Part shown: positions 12,801-22,746 of the stretch, piece after piece
How positions within the stretch are numbered: the stretch's first letter is position 1
Layout of the letters: the number at the start of each line of letters is the position of its first letter
NCBI GenBank assembly: GCA_963971225.1
Contig: OZ020267.1
Location: forward strand, 116,987,891-117,051,890
DNA length: 64,000 nucleotides
Direction: 5' to 3'
Origin: Melieria omissa
Lineage: Eukaryota; Arthropoda; Insecta; Diptera; Ulidiidae
Made by a program: the position numbers and the translations under genes
Notes under the pieces: generated by a model
What the model saw: the letters and a program-made list of their open reading frames with translations, nothing else
What the model was told of the DNA's origin: nothing
The model's database searches: none

Positions 12801-15800
12801 ATCAATTACTAAAACAGATAGCGTTGTGACGTCCAATCCAAATTTGCAAGCAGACCTCTCACGTAGTTTTGTAGTGATAACTTTTTGAAAGAGACACCCA
12901 TGAAAATTTTCGTAAAAATGGAAAAAGTGAATATCGTGTGCTCATTATACGCAAGCAGGCAAACGCAAATGACACCATATGATAACCCGATCTCATTTAA
13001 CTGACTACAAATGACACCATATGTGACATAGTCAGAACGGAGCATAAGTAATGCTTTGCTGTCAAAAAGATGTTTTTGAAGATGACTCATCAAAATTTTG
13101 TAAAGAAAAACTGGTGTGAAAGAAATGTAAACAATGACTTTTCTGCAAAAAGGTGAATTGCGCATGGATATAAATATAATTAGAATTCGAAGAGCTAGAA
13201 TTTTTGCTAATCTTGAAGTAATTATATAGTTTAAATTAAAATAATCAAATAATTATACGAATGAAAATTTTGTTCTTTTACTTCATTAGTGAGATGTTAA
13301 TTTTGTATTATTACATTAAAAGATGAAGACTTTGAAAAGTTTCCATTACAAATGTTAATAGTATTATAAAAAGTGGGCGAGCCCCGCCTTTGTCAGCCAA
13401 TCTATTTTTCCCATTCAATTTATAATTTTGTTTGGACACACAGGGCCAGCTTTAGTAATTTCTAGTATGCATTCATAAAAACGCAATATGCAAGCTATCA
13501 TATATTAAATGTGCATGTAAGCATGTACGTATTACAATAAAAGTTCGAAAGAGAAAAGTGGATATGCGAATCAATATGGTGTGATTTTAAAATTATTACT
13601 TCTAGTAAGTGTGCATTATTATTATGAAGTGAATCTCCAACAGATATCTAGTACAAACAGAAACAAATATTTTAGTTGGGTCCTTTTTACACTTGTGTGA
13701 TGACATATGGAATTCGAAAACAAATTTGTTTACTGAAAAACGACCAGCAAAAGCTTGTAATACTATCATAAGCAACCACGCGTGAATCTTTTGAATTGTT
13801 TGGCAAGCGAATGAAATGAGCAATGCATAAATTTCGCACAAAGAATATAGTATAATTTATAATACTAATCCAACCACATATGAATTATAAAAAAGCAAAC
13901 AATGATTAAGTTGGAAGCAAAATCCTGTTTCATGATGAGCAGGCAGAAATTTCCAATCAGCTGAATAAAACAAATCAATATACAATTAATGAAGATAATT
14001 ACGAAAACAAGTTCCTCGATGGGCCATAGAAACTAAAAATATTAATAAAAAGCAATATTCTTCACATTTTGTGCGACGCAAAAATCTTAAGAACATAGAT
14101 CACATTTGGCTCTATCAGCTAAAAGCTATACAAGACAGCAATTTTTAACTACAACACAAACCAAGAATTTATCGACAGACAACTTCCTTGTCCTGCGATT
14201 CAATATAAACTGATATCACAATACATAACTGAAAATGTGATAAATACTCTTAAACGAACCGCTGACTGCTCCACCTTGTCTGCAAAACACATGCAGAAAC
14301 ACAATATTCACATTAAAAATTTAAATCATCTTTCAATAAAAAAATCATTCGCGAATTTTCGATGAGCAATAAGGTAAAGAAAAAAGCAACAAGAATACTG
14401 GGAATATAAAATTCATATAAAAGCAAGCTTTAGTAGCAAAAGCAGCATAGTAAATAGTTTTTTAACAGAAGAAGTAAATAAATTGTATGTGTTGTATTGT
14501 ATGGAACATAGTCAAAATCATTAATCATTATGTGAATTTGTAATGCGTATGTAAAAACACGCGTGTATTTTGTGCATATAGCTCAAAATATTACTAAATA
14601 AAGAGAGAATATTTATGAACTTCTGCTACAAAAATATTAACCAAATCAAATTCTTGCATCAGAAAAAAGATGTTTTCACGCTCGTGTAGTTAATGACAAT
14701 TCTTGTTTAACACATTTTGAATGTCAATAATATGTGTATGTATCTCCAAAAGGAACCAGAACTGATTGTTTTTTAAGAGGTTTTGGACGAGTGCCAGTTC
14801 AACATGTATTATATTACTGAAAAATAACAAATAACTTAATTTTAAATTTGGTATTAAATAAAAACACTGTTAATGCCTTCGAAAAAGGATACCATGTATG
14901 TATCTACATACCATGTATATGGCATTTGTACATACGTGCATGTTGCTGTATAGGCATAATATTTGATACCATTTGAGACACATTTCTGCATGATAATATT
15001 TTTAAAACTTAAATCGGCTTTTATTGGAGTCTTTTGTATTTTTAAAAATAAAGTAGCAGCATAAAACACACGTCTAGAAATACGTTGTGAACAATGACAG
15101 CGTTTGTTTACTGTATGCAAGAATGCCAAGTTGTTCTTAGTGTGTACATAAAATTTAAGCTCAACACGTTATTGTCACTAATATTCGATGTTATAACTGT
15201 TATCAGAAGCGACAGTGGCAGCAATGAAAATACTTTGCGGCCGTTATGCGAACTCATCAAATACGGCGCGAGGTCAACACTTTTTCGCTTTATTGTTGCT
15301 TACAGAAACCACTGCGAAAAATAAAAATAAAACACATTAATGAAATTGAAACTAAAGCATTCCAAGTGGCATTTAAGGTCATCAGTTGAAATTGAATGCA
15401 GTCTTCAACTCAGAATTCCAATCTTACACAAATGTCTAAAATACGACCGTATAATAATAAAAACATGTAAGTGAAACGAAAAACTTTTTATACCGAAATC
15501 GATATAAAAAATTACGACACTTCTGCACATGATCTTCAATACCTACATTCAAAAATATCCTAATTCTAATTGCAACTGTTGCGAACGTACTTAAATGTAC
15601 ATTTTTGTTGTGCGCGCGATTTGCTGCTGGATTCAAACGTATGTATCATAAATAAAATAGTACTCAGTTTGTGAAACTTACACTTTGGAGAGCGGGCACG
15701 AGTGTTGCTTTTGCGTTCATTAAAAAAGGAACTCAATATACCGGCAGGATTCATCGAACGATTAACTTTCAAACTTTTCCGACGATGATTATCGGTTTTT

Positions 15801-15931
15801 GTAGTATGCGGTAGTTGCAGAGGGGAACTTGGGTGTTCTGCGGCAACCGACGCTATTTGCTGTAACAGTTCATCATCTGTGCTATTTACTGTACTATAGC
15901 GTTGTATAAAGAATTCAGATAGATCTTTCAT
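3836..15931 (-). CDS. CD36 / scavenger receptor class B family protein (3' end missing)
   Basis: Eight exons join in phase on the minus strand: 15931-15682, 11414-11323, 11237-11077, 11012-10868, 6048-5848, 5758-5531, 5471-5354, 4002-3836 (1362 bp, 454 codons). The product is a two-span membrane receptor for lipids or lipoproteins. An 84-residue cytoplasmic head (MKDLSEFF...RSPKC) leads into the first membrane span (AFLLLALGVLAITTAVLV). The ectodomain follows, with EIFNLWATPPVDLYIKIYLF, VGPFVYKEIMTHENITF, LNIAMLAIAHLT, RMTAKEFMFGY, HCSNIEFASDGTKF and NKCFCRHGKCQPQGLIDVTD, all CD36 signatures. All junctions have GT donors and AG acceptors. About 100-130 residues, including the second span, should follow to the left of 3836 but were not found. 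The long cytoplasmic head is unusual for the family. Drosophila has over a dozen paralogs and I cannot say which is the orthologue. Confidence 0.93.
4003..5353. other. intron of the CD36-type gene
   Basis: It runs from the donor GTAAGTGT at 5353 (minus strand) to the acceptor AG at 4003-4004. No repeat pair or further exon was recognised. The exon after it begins with GTAAGT, so the acceptor is directly followed by a donor-like sequence. Confidence 0.7.
6340..6775. repeat. degenerate AT-rich tandem array related to the foldback element at 17 kb
   Basis: Diverged units of roughly 45-60 bp recur. They alternate an ATAATAGTTAT-like segment, a CAACG-like segment and runs such as TAAAAAATATTT. 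The same alternation builds the arms at 17050-18575. Only one orientation is visible here, so this may be a single arm of a broken foldback-like element. It lies in the large intron of the CD36-type gene. Confidence 0.6.
6776..8319. other. intronic non-coding stretch
   Basis: Part of the 4.8 kb CD36-type intron. A good minus-strand donor (GTAAGTGCAG, about 7340-7350) is present, but the sequence before it has in-frame stops and no similarity, so no exon is called. Confidence 0.5.
8320..8550. repeat. diverged tandem duplication of about 115 bp
   Basis: Two adjacent units (about 8320-8437 and 8438-8550) share the order AACATGTAGA, a TTTCCTT(C)ACTT segment, TTGATTGGTT and GAATRCCACGAAT. They differ by many substitutions, so the duplication is old. 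It is non-coding and lies inside the intron. Confidence 0.7.
9109..9670 (-). mobile_element. mariner-family relic (about 560 bp)
   Basis: TA-flanked termini CGAGGGG... and ...CCCCTCG contain a shared inner motif TGTATTCTCGGTAT in inverted orientation. The left end carries a small rearrangement (ACGCCCCTCGTATGTA). On the minus strand, fragments read LLHDNAPVH (9456-9482), then HPPYSPDLASSDYFLFPNLK and KRFADDNELKSAVNEHFSGI (about 9270-9430), the C-terminal catalytic half of a mariner transposase. The N-terminal half is gone and frames are interrupted. It lies in the intron between CD36 exons 10868 and 6048. Confidence 0.9.
9673..10520. other. intronic non-coding stretch
   Basis: AT-rich intron sequence of the CD36-type gene. 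No exon, repeat pair or RNA gene was recognised. Confidence 0.5.
10521..10621 (-). mobile_element. truncated tRNA-derived SINE head
   Basis: On the minus strand it begins near AGCCGCTGTAGCTCTAAAGC, followed by GTTGGGCCGCGAGTCAAATG and CCCAGGTTCAAGACTCCGTT. That is the A-box and B-box region shared with the copies at 19568, 29726, 47594 and 55664. The 3' two thirds are absent. It sits directly beside a foldback-family fragment. Confidence 0.82.
10627..10735 (+). repeat. fragment of the foldback-like repeat family
   Basis: The sequence CCACCAACAA, then AATCAATTCATACTCAAAAT, then AAGGCAACG and AAAAGTTATGA matches the centre and start of the right arm of the element at 17050-18575. Only one arm is present. 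Confidence 0.7.
11415..15681. other. first intron of the CD36-type gene
   Basis: A 4.3 kb intron from the donor GTAAGTTTC at 15681 to the acceptor CCACAG at 11415-11416. The phase fits exactly (T|GT gives Cys). I see no recognisable transposon. A direct repeat CAAATGACACCATATG occurs at about 12965 and 13006. Confidence 0.7.
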
Positions 15932-17049
15932 TTTTTTAAGATTGCATTTGCGAAGGCATCAATTCTTCGTTGTATAGTGTTATATATGGAGCTGTTTTTA
16001 CTCAAGAGCTCTTTTCAAATGATTTTTTTTTGGTACTAAAAATTTGTGTCTCAAATTCAAATTCTGTTTTTTTTATTTAATAAATATGTATTTATTTTAT
16101 TTTGTGGATTTGAACTAAAGATCTCAACTGAAAGCACTGCAGTATAATTTTCTTAATAATACAGAGAGCTTGCGAAATGTTCGTCCACTCACTTGCGTTG
16201 TTCACTTGCGAATGAATCGTGCAGTATGCTGCTACTCAGCAAGTAAGATACGCTTATGATCAAAAATTAAATGTTCAGAGCACAGCGATCAAGAATATTT
16301 AATTTCCGATTGAATGACGAGAAAACAAGTCCTATCATCATCATTGTGGTCAGGTATGTAATCGTTGAAGACGAAAATGGATAGGTAAGGAGAATGTATG
16401 AATTTGTATTGTGTTGAACTGGTCAGTGAGCTACCGCTACTAAATGTAGACTTGCTGCCGATATCGTTTGACATATTTTTAATCTTAATTGACTAAGTCG
16501 TCTAAATCAGCTGCTTTCTGCTTGTTTTCCCTCAACCGGCTTTTATTATGGTGTTTCAATGATTTTATCAACGATTTCAATTTCAGTATTCAAGCCACTG
16601 GAAACTAAGTAACAATTTAAAAGCTGACAACACTTGCACGATCATTTCATCTCTTACTAGGATGAACCTATTTCCATAAATGAAGAACTTTCTTAATCAG
16701 AAAATTGTTATTATTATTATTTTTAGCATTCTACGACTATTACTTATTTGACTATAAAAGAATCTTTTTATACCATTGAGCAATAAAATCGTTGCTTCTA
16801 CTATTTAGTAAGTAAGATCAGGCCAGTTGCTTTGTATTTTACTATATTTTATTTAAATAGATTTTTGATGTTATTTTTCCATGGCTATGGATGATTGATA
16901 CTTTCAATTGTGGTTGAAAACACATTGTCCCCTACCAACATGCTTCTTAATGGGAAAATCTCACAATGAAGCATCATCATACCAGAGACCTAAAATAATT
17001 ATTATCCATATTTTTGGGAATACAAAAATTGCCCTAATTTAAGGAATTT
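15932..17049. other. region upstream of the CD36-type start codon
   Basis: This should hold the promoter and 5' UTR of the minus-strand CD36-type gene, but I could not identify a TATA box or initiator with confidence. A Ser-rich 61-codon minus-strand frame (16289-16474, MSNDIGSKSTFSSGSSL) might be an alternative first exon but has no clear splice donor. Confidence 0.4.
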
Positions 17050-18575
17050 CTAAAAATATTGTTTTATATTAGTTATTCCAATAAGAAATTTTGTACGTCG
17101 CCTATAACTATTATTATGTAATTAATATTTTTGAGCTGCATAATAACTCTTATAAGTAATAAGTATATTTTTCGTTGTCGATAATTATTATTTTGGGATT
17201 TTTGTTTTTTACATTGCTTCATAATTTTTATTTATGATTTTTTTTTTCATTTACGTTGCCGATAACTATTATTTTGAAAACAAAATTTTTTACGTTGAAT
17301 TACTACATTTTGGATATGAATTAATTTTTAATTGTTTTAAATTGATCAACGCAAATTAACTGCAGAAACTTTATTTCCACCAACAAATAAACAATTACAA
17401 ATCAATTCATACTCAAAATGTGGCAAGGCAACGTAAATAAAAAAAATTGCTTTGTAAAAGTTATGAGGCAACCTAAAAAATATCAGGTGTACAACTTTGC
17501 TTCCACCGTTTTCCGATAGGTGGCTGTACCGGCTGAGGCTGGTTGAAATACATAGATGGTAATGCCTTTAAAGTGAGTGTGGACAGTGCCTAACGAATTG
17601 TCATCGCCGTTTCAGTGACAGTTGTTCTTGTTTTCGTATTATTCACACTCGAAAATGTCCGTTTATGTGCCCAATTCTCGCCATTTGCGGGAAGTTTTAC
17701 TTTTCTGTTACAATTCGAAAAAAAATGCAGCTGAAGCGCATCGAATGCTCTCAGAAACTTACGGTGATGCTGCTCTGAGTGAAAGAACGTGTCGGGAGTG
17801 GTTTCAACGTTTTAAAAATGGTGATTTCGTGGTGAGTGAAAATGGTGAGTCATCCTCCAACACGACAATGCTCGGCCTCACGTCGCAAAAATGGTCAAAA
17901 AGTACCTGGAAACGCTGAAATGGGAAGTCTTGCCCCACCCGCCGTATTCCCCAGATGTCGCCCCTTCTGACTTCCACCTATTCCGTTCGATGGCACACGG
18001 CCTGGCAGATCAACATTTTCAATCCTTCGAAGAATTGGAAAAATGGATTGCTTCATGGATAGCGTCAAAAGAGGACTCCTTTTTTCGAGCCGGGATCCGA
18101 AAATTGCCGGAAAGATGGGAGAAAGTTGTCGCTAGCGACGGACAATACTTTGAATAATACATCTGTAAGCACTTTTTCGCAATAAAGCTTTTAATTTTGG
18201 AAAAAACGGCGGAAGCACAGTTGTACACCTGATATTTTCTTTCAAATAATAGTTATCGGAAACGTAAATGAAAAAAAAAATCATAAATAAAAGTTATGAG
18301 GCAACGTAAAAAAAATTTTCTCAAAATAATAGTTATCGGTAACGTAAATAAAAATAGTCATAAATAAAAGTTATGAGGCAAAGTAAATAAAAAAAATCCC
18401 AAAGTAATAATTATCGAGAATGAAAAAATACTTATTTCTCATAACAGTTATTATGCAACGTAAAAATTAATTGCCGCAAATAATAATTATAATCAACAAA
18501 TAAAATTTATGTTACATTCTAATAGTTAAATTGCAATTAATTTCTTAAAAAAACTTATAATAGTTAAGTCGCTGA
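17050..18575. mobile_element. foldback-like element: inverted arms of AT-rich tandem repeats, interrupted by mariner
   Basis: The left arm (about 17050-17337) is the reverse complement of the right arm (about 17390-17480 plus 18235-18575). For example, left-arm complement AATAGTTATCGGCAACGTAA matches right-arm AATAGTTATCGGAAACGTAA, and near the centre AACAATTAAAAATTAATTCA matches AACAATTACAAATCAATTCA. Each arm is itself a tandem array of units alternating ATAATAGTTATCGG-CAACG and AAAGTTATGAGGCAACG. The centre is only about 50 bp. Long inverted repeats made of short tandem repeats are the hallmark of foldback elements. A mariner (17483-18232) has inserted in the right arm. Confidence 0.78.
17483..18232 (+). 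mobile_element. internally deleted mariner (mauritiana-like), copy 1
   Basis: Termini TCAGGTGTACAACTTTGCTT... and the matching inverted end at 18232 are flanked by TA (17481-17482, 18233-18234). A frame from 17655 encodes the N-terminal helix-turn-helix half (MSVYVPNSRHLREVLLFC, then RTCREWFQRFKNGDF). The middle of the transposase is missing. From about 17850 the sequence resumes as HDNARPHVAK in a shifted frame and then HPPYSPDVAPSDFHLF, ending at a stop at 18155-18157. The N-terminal sequence and TCAGGTGTACAA termini resemble the Mos1/mauritiana group. At 750 bp against about 1.3 kb for complete mariners, it cannot make active transposase. Confidence 0.95.
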
Positions 18576-19553
18576 TACGCACATTTATAACAATATCTAC
18601 TTAAACGTTTACCCAACTTCGACTTTCAACTATCAATAAGAAACAATGAAAACCTAGAAAGTTTCACATTTTAAGCAGCACAGAGAACAAAATCGTCGAA
18701 TTTTGTTTATTTGTACTTTTTCCTTTGTTCATTATTCTAGGGAGCATAGAACCCCAACTCGGTCTTAATGCCTTGTGTTGGTTACGTGACGTTTTTTCAG
18801 TGTAAGTGATGAAAATTGGTTTGACTCTAATTCCAAGGCGTTCGAATGAACACTGCAAACCTGGAAATCTGTCGAACTTTCATTGAGAATTTTATAATAT
18901 CCTCAAACTAAATCGAAATTCGTGGTTATTTCTAAGCCTGCAAAGTCAATTTACCTGAACAAAACTGTAAGGCCCCACAGTGTGATTTTTATCAGTTTTA
19001 CCCAAAAGTCATAGCAGCAAGACCAAAGTAGGTATCGCCATGAAATAATATGACCATTTCCAATAATAATGCAGAGATCAACATCGAATTGGACAGAAAA
19101 AAATGGGCGTGATCGCCAACCCCCATATTAGGTGTAATTTCAGATGACCATAATTTCTAATTTAATAGCATTTGTGAAGGCGGACGTAAATAAAAATAAT
19201 TTTTTTAAAACATATGTTACGTCCAAATTTTTTAATAATCAGTTTCCGGCTATTTACTTGGCTAAAATATTCCCATGCCATGAACGAAAATCATTACAAA
19301 GTTTCTGCATATATGATTTTAATTTGGAGTGATCAACATACCTTCCAATTAAACTCAAAATATAAGTAAGTACCGCATCACTCTTATTTCTTTGCTCGAT
19401 TTTAGCCAAACATCAAATAGTGTACTTTGCAGAACTGCCAAGTCTGACTAGCGGTGAACAAAATTTTAACAAAAGTGTTTCTGAAATTGTCGCAGTGAGA
19501 CGAATTCGATAACGGTTATCATGCTAGTTTTTGCTTTTTGTTTTGCTTTTAGC
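18576..19553. other. non-coding stretch
   Basis: No gene, terminal repeat or RNA recognised. The short frames here look like chance. Confidence 0.5.
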
Positions 19554-19567
19554 ACATATTCGTAACA

Positions 19568-19798
19568 GCAGCCACTGTAGCTTAGCTGGCTAATGCGTTG
19601 GGCCGCAAGTCAAATGTGACGCTTGAACCCAGGTTCAAAACTCCGTTGCTGCTAACACCGAAAAAACAGAAAGAAAAACAACAAATTTTTCCTCTAAGTA
19701 GGAAATGGCAAACCTCTGAGAGTAAAAAATGCATATGAAAAAGCTCCCAGGCCTTACTCTCGTAATCGGGCTGTCGTGCAAGTAAATTTTTAATTATT
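19568..19798 (+). mobile_element. tRNA-derived SINE with perfect 14 bp target-site duplication
   Basis: The copy is flanked by ACATATTCGTAACA at 19554-19567 and 19799-19812. The head carries a Pol III A-box-like TAGCTTAGCTGG and a B-box-like region GCTTGAACCCAGG. It continues through AACTCCGTTGCTGCTAACAC, AGCTCCCAGGCCTTACTCTC and CGGGCTGTCGTGC to an AT-rich tail (TAAATTTTTAATTATT). The clean duplication indicates LINE-type target-primed insertion. It lacks about 100 bp of the body seen in the 29726 copy. Confidence 0.93.
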
Positions 19799-20039
19799 AC
19801 ATATTCGTAACATTTGCATACTCCTCTATTCGGCATCCTAAAAATTACACGCACTGTGCGCCCCTTGGTTAACGCCCCTGACATGAAGTGAAATGCTCTA
19901 ACGGTAGCTCCATGCCGAATTGCAATATTGTGCGAATTCCGAAGCTACATATTCTATATCAAACACGCCTCCTTGTTCAATGCCCACCCAATTGTCCCAG
20001 TCGAATTTCGCGAATGAATGGTAAGTTCGGATCAAGTTT

Positions 20040-20625
20040 AATTGTCGTGCAAGTTACAGATTCAAAAAGAATTGCATATACAACCAGGTCAAAATCCTCT
20101 GGATCCCAGGCCACAGAGGAATTAACGGAAACGAGGAGGCGGACAGCCTGTGCAAAAAATCTATAGCAACGTCACTAAGACTTAAGAAAAGAATTAGTAA
20201 TACAGAACACTGATCTAACACCTTGTGTTTTAGGCAATCGAAAATTTTGTTAAAGGTTATAACTCCAAATGGACTGAAGAATGCCTCAAACTGAGAAAGA
20301 ACCAGCTTAGACAAATCACCGATCTCCTAACTGGACCCTCCAGACTGAGAAAACAAAGCATACAATCGGGCTAAAACAGGTTAACGTCTGTAGATTCTGC
20401 AGAATAGCAGAGACTCCTGAACACATACTGCACTGTGATGCGGCATTTTGTAGCAAGATGCGTTACCTGGGCCAGTTCTGGCTTGCAGAAGAGAACGTTA
20501 GGCACCTAAACCCCCGTGAGTGACTAAGCTTTATTAGGTCGGTAGGTATAGGGGATGTTCTCTAACAACTTGTAAGGGAAACAATAGATCACTTTTGGTC
20601 TCAGTGTGACCAACCCCATTAAATT
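20040..20625 (+). pseudogene. non-LTR retrotransposon 3' end: RNase H domain and zinc-knuckle tail
   Basis: The frame reads VKILWIPGHRGINGNEEADS, a ribonuclease H signature (His, Gly-Asn-Glu-x-Ala-Asp), then after frame breaks LRKNQLRQITDLLTGPSRL and VNVCRFCRIAETPEHILHCD, the C-terminal CxxC-H-C knuckle of LINE ORF2 proteins. RNase H in a fly LINE points to the I, R1 or LOA type clades. The RT and endonuclease are absent, so it is a 5'-truncated, decayed copy. I could not place its target duplication. Confidence 0.83.
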
Positions 20626-20639
20626 GTAGTCTATTTTAA

Positions 20640-21190
20640 GTTTCAAAATTACGCTGAAAATTTGGGTTATAAAAAGTGCCACGCGCGTCAAACGGCCGTC
20701 AAATTCTTTTTTTATTCAAGTTGGTCGAGCCATTTTCGAGTTTTAGCGAGAGTTACGTACAACAATTGATTTATATACATATATTTGTATAGATTTAATT
20801 ACCTGAATTCATTTCTCATATGGTATTCTATCACTTATAACTTGAGTAAATTCCTAAATTGAGGAGATTTCGCACAAAATTGGAAGTTTCCACGCAAAAA
20901 CTGTTCGGAAAAACCGTTTGCTTGAGCTGGGACACAACTGTTACTTTTACACGTTTTTTACTTTACAAAGTATGCAATGGAAATTTAGAATATTAATTTC
21001 AAGAATTAAGAAATATACAAAGAAAATTCATGTAAGTCTAATCCAAAAAACACCAGGATAGAAGAATATATATCCCGGAATTTCGAGACAACGAAAATTA
21101 GAATAGAATTCATAGCAATAATTAGAATAGCATTCATAGCACATTTGAAAAAGGGGAACTAAAATAGTACAACACAAATTTTCGAATGAT
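20640..21190. other. non-coding stretch
   Basis: AT-rich sequence between LINE and mariner relics. Nothing recognised. Confidence 0.5.
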
Positions 21191-21194
21191 GTAT

Positions 21195-21921
21195 CATGAT
21201 TGATGATTTTTTCCAAAATTAAAAGCTTTATTGCGAAAAAGTGCTTACAGATGTATTATTCAAAGTATTGTCCGTCGCTAGCGACAACTTTCTCCCATCT
21301 TTCCGGCAATTTTCGGATCCCGGCTCGAAAAAAGGAGTCCTCTTTTGACGCTATCCATGAAGCAATCCATTTTTCCAATTCTTCGAAAGATTGAAAATGT
21401 TGATCTGCCAGGCCGTGTGCCATCGAACGGAATAGGTGGAAGTCAGAAGGGGCGACATCTGGGGAATACGGCGGGTGGGGCAAGACTTCCCATTTCAGCG
21501 TTTCCAGGTACTTTTTGACCACTTTTGCGACGTGAGGCCGAGCATTGTCGTGTTGGAGGATGACTTTGTCATGTCGAAATCACCATTTTTAAAACGTTGA
21601 AACCACTCCCGACACGTTCTTTCACTCAGAGCAGCATCACCGTAAGTTTCTGAGAGCATTCGATGCGCTTCAGCTGCATTTTTTTTCGAATTGTAATAGA
21701 AAAGTAAAACTTCCCGCAAATGGCGAGAATTGGGCACATAAACGGACATTTTCGAGCGTGAATAATACGAAAACAAGAACAACTGTCTCTGAAACGGCGA
21801 TGACAATTCGTTAGGCACTGTCCACACTCACTTTAAAGGCATTACCATCTATGTATTTCAACCAGCCTCAGCCGGCACAGCCACCTATCGGAAAACGGCG
21901 GAAGCAAAGTTGTACACCTGA
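21195..21921 (-). mobile_element. internally deleted mariner (mauritiana-like), copy 2
   Basis: Nearly identical to the copy at 17483-18232 but on the other strand. The C-terminal 88 codons (21256-21522) translate identically. The N-terminal half (MSVYVPNSRHLREVLLFYYN) ends at GDFDMTKSSSN, where copy 1 has GDFVVSENGESSSN. The right terminus (complement of TCAGGTGTACAACTTTGCTT) and its TA are intact at 21921-21923. The left terminus is destroyed and reads TGATTGATGATTTTTTCC. The two copies bear different left deletion borders but the same right border, AGTCATCCTCC. Confidence 0.93.
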
Positions 21922-22164
21922 TAAAAGAATGTCAGGATTGCGAATCACGCAGCAAATATATTTTTTTAGAGCACCGACATTTCCTGTATAGAACGCGTAT
22001 TTGTAAATCTTTACTGTCAAACTTACTTTAAAATTAATAAAAAAAAGTTTTTAATTTAAAATTAATTTAAAAGTCATACTTTATTATTTTTACTATTTTT
22101 GTCAAGCCACCATACATACAGAAATTTATATTTACATACTCCACGGTCGAGAAAATTTAATATA

Positions 22165-22744
22165 CGAGGATACAAAAAGTATCGCGAATTTTCAATTTCC
22201 GCGGGTTACGTGGGCTTATACCGAAAAGTTCGGAAATTTTGAATGTTAAATTAATTTTTGACAGCTGTCTTGCTTGGACGTGTTTTGGCTCATCTTCTAT
22301 TTTCGCCTATCTCAAAAAAAAAGGTGTAAAGGTTTTGCTTACAGTTTTCTTTGATTGTAGGGTGCATTATGAGTTCTTGCCCCAGGGTAGAACGCCCGAA
22401 TGTGTGGGAAAACAAAAATTGACCTTTGCATCATGATAATGCTCCTGCTCACACAGCCCCTGCCAGACACTAATGATGCCTCAGCCACCGTATTCCTCAG
22501 ACCTGGCCCCCTGTGGCTTTTTCTTGTATCTATAACTGAAAAGGTCGATGAAAGGGCGACGCTACGCTACGATTGAGGAGATAAAGACGGCATCAAAGGA
22601 GGAGCTGAACGAGGATTGGAAAAAACGTTGGCACAAGTGTATAATATCTGATGGGCATTACTTTGAAGAAAACCAAATAGATATTCATGAATAAGTAATA
22701 TTTGTAAAAACAGAAAATTCGCGATACTTTTTGAACAGACCTCG
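22165..22744 (+). mobile_element. mariner-family relic of a third type
   Basis: TA-flanked inverted ends share CAAAAAGTATCGCGAATTTT (left) and its complement (right, 22710-22733). Inside, plus-strand frames read VHYEFLPQGRTPE, LHHDNAPAHTA, MPQPPYSSDLAPCGFFLYL and, after a stop, MKGRRYATIEEIKTASKEEL and WKKRWHKCIISDGHYFEEN. That is the C-terminal half of a mariner transposase with several stops and frameshifts. The N-terminal half is deleted. Confidence 0.92.
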
Positions 22745-22746
22745 TA

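Noticed and set aside
12809..13165. Minus-strand frame of 118 codons
   Set aside because: Cys/Phe/Ile-rich with no recognisable domain. It lies in the first CD36-type intron and looks like chance in AT-rich DNA.
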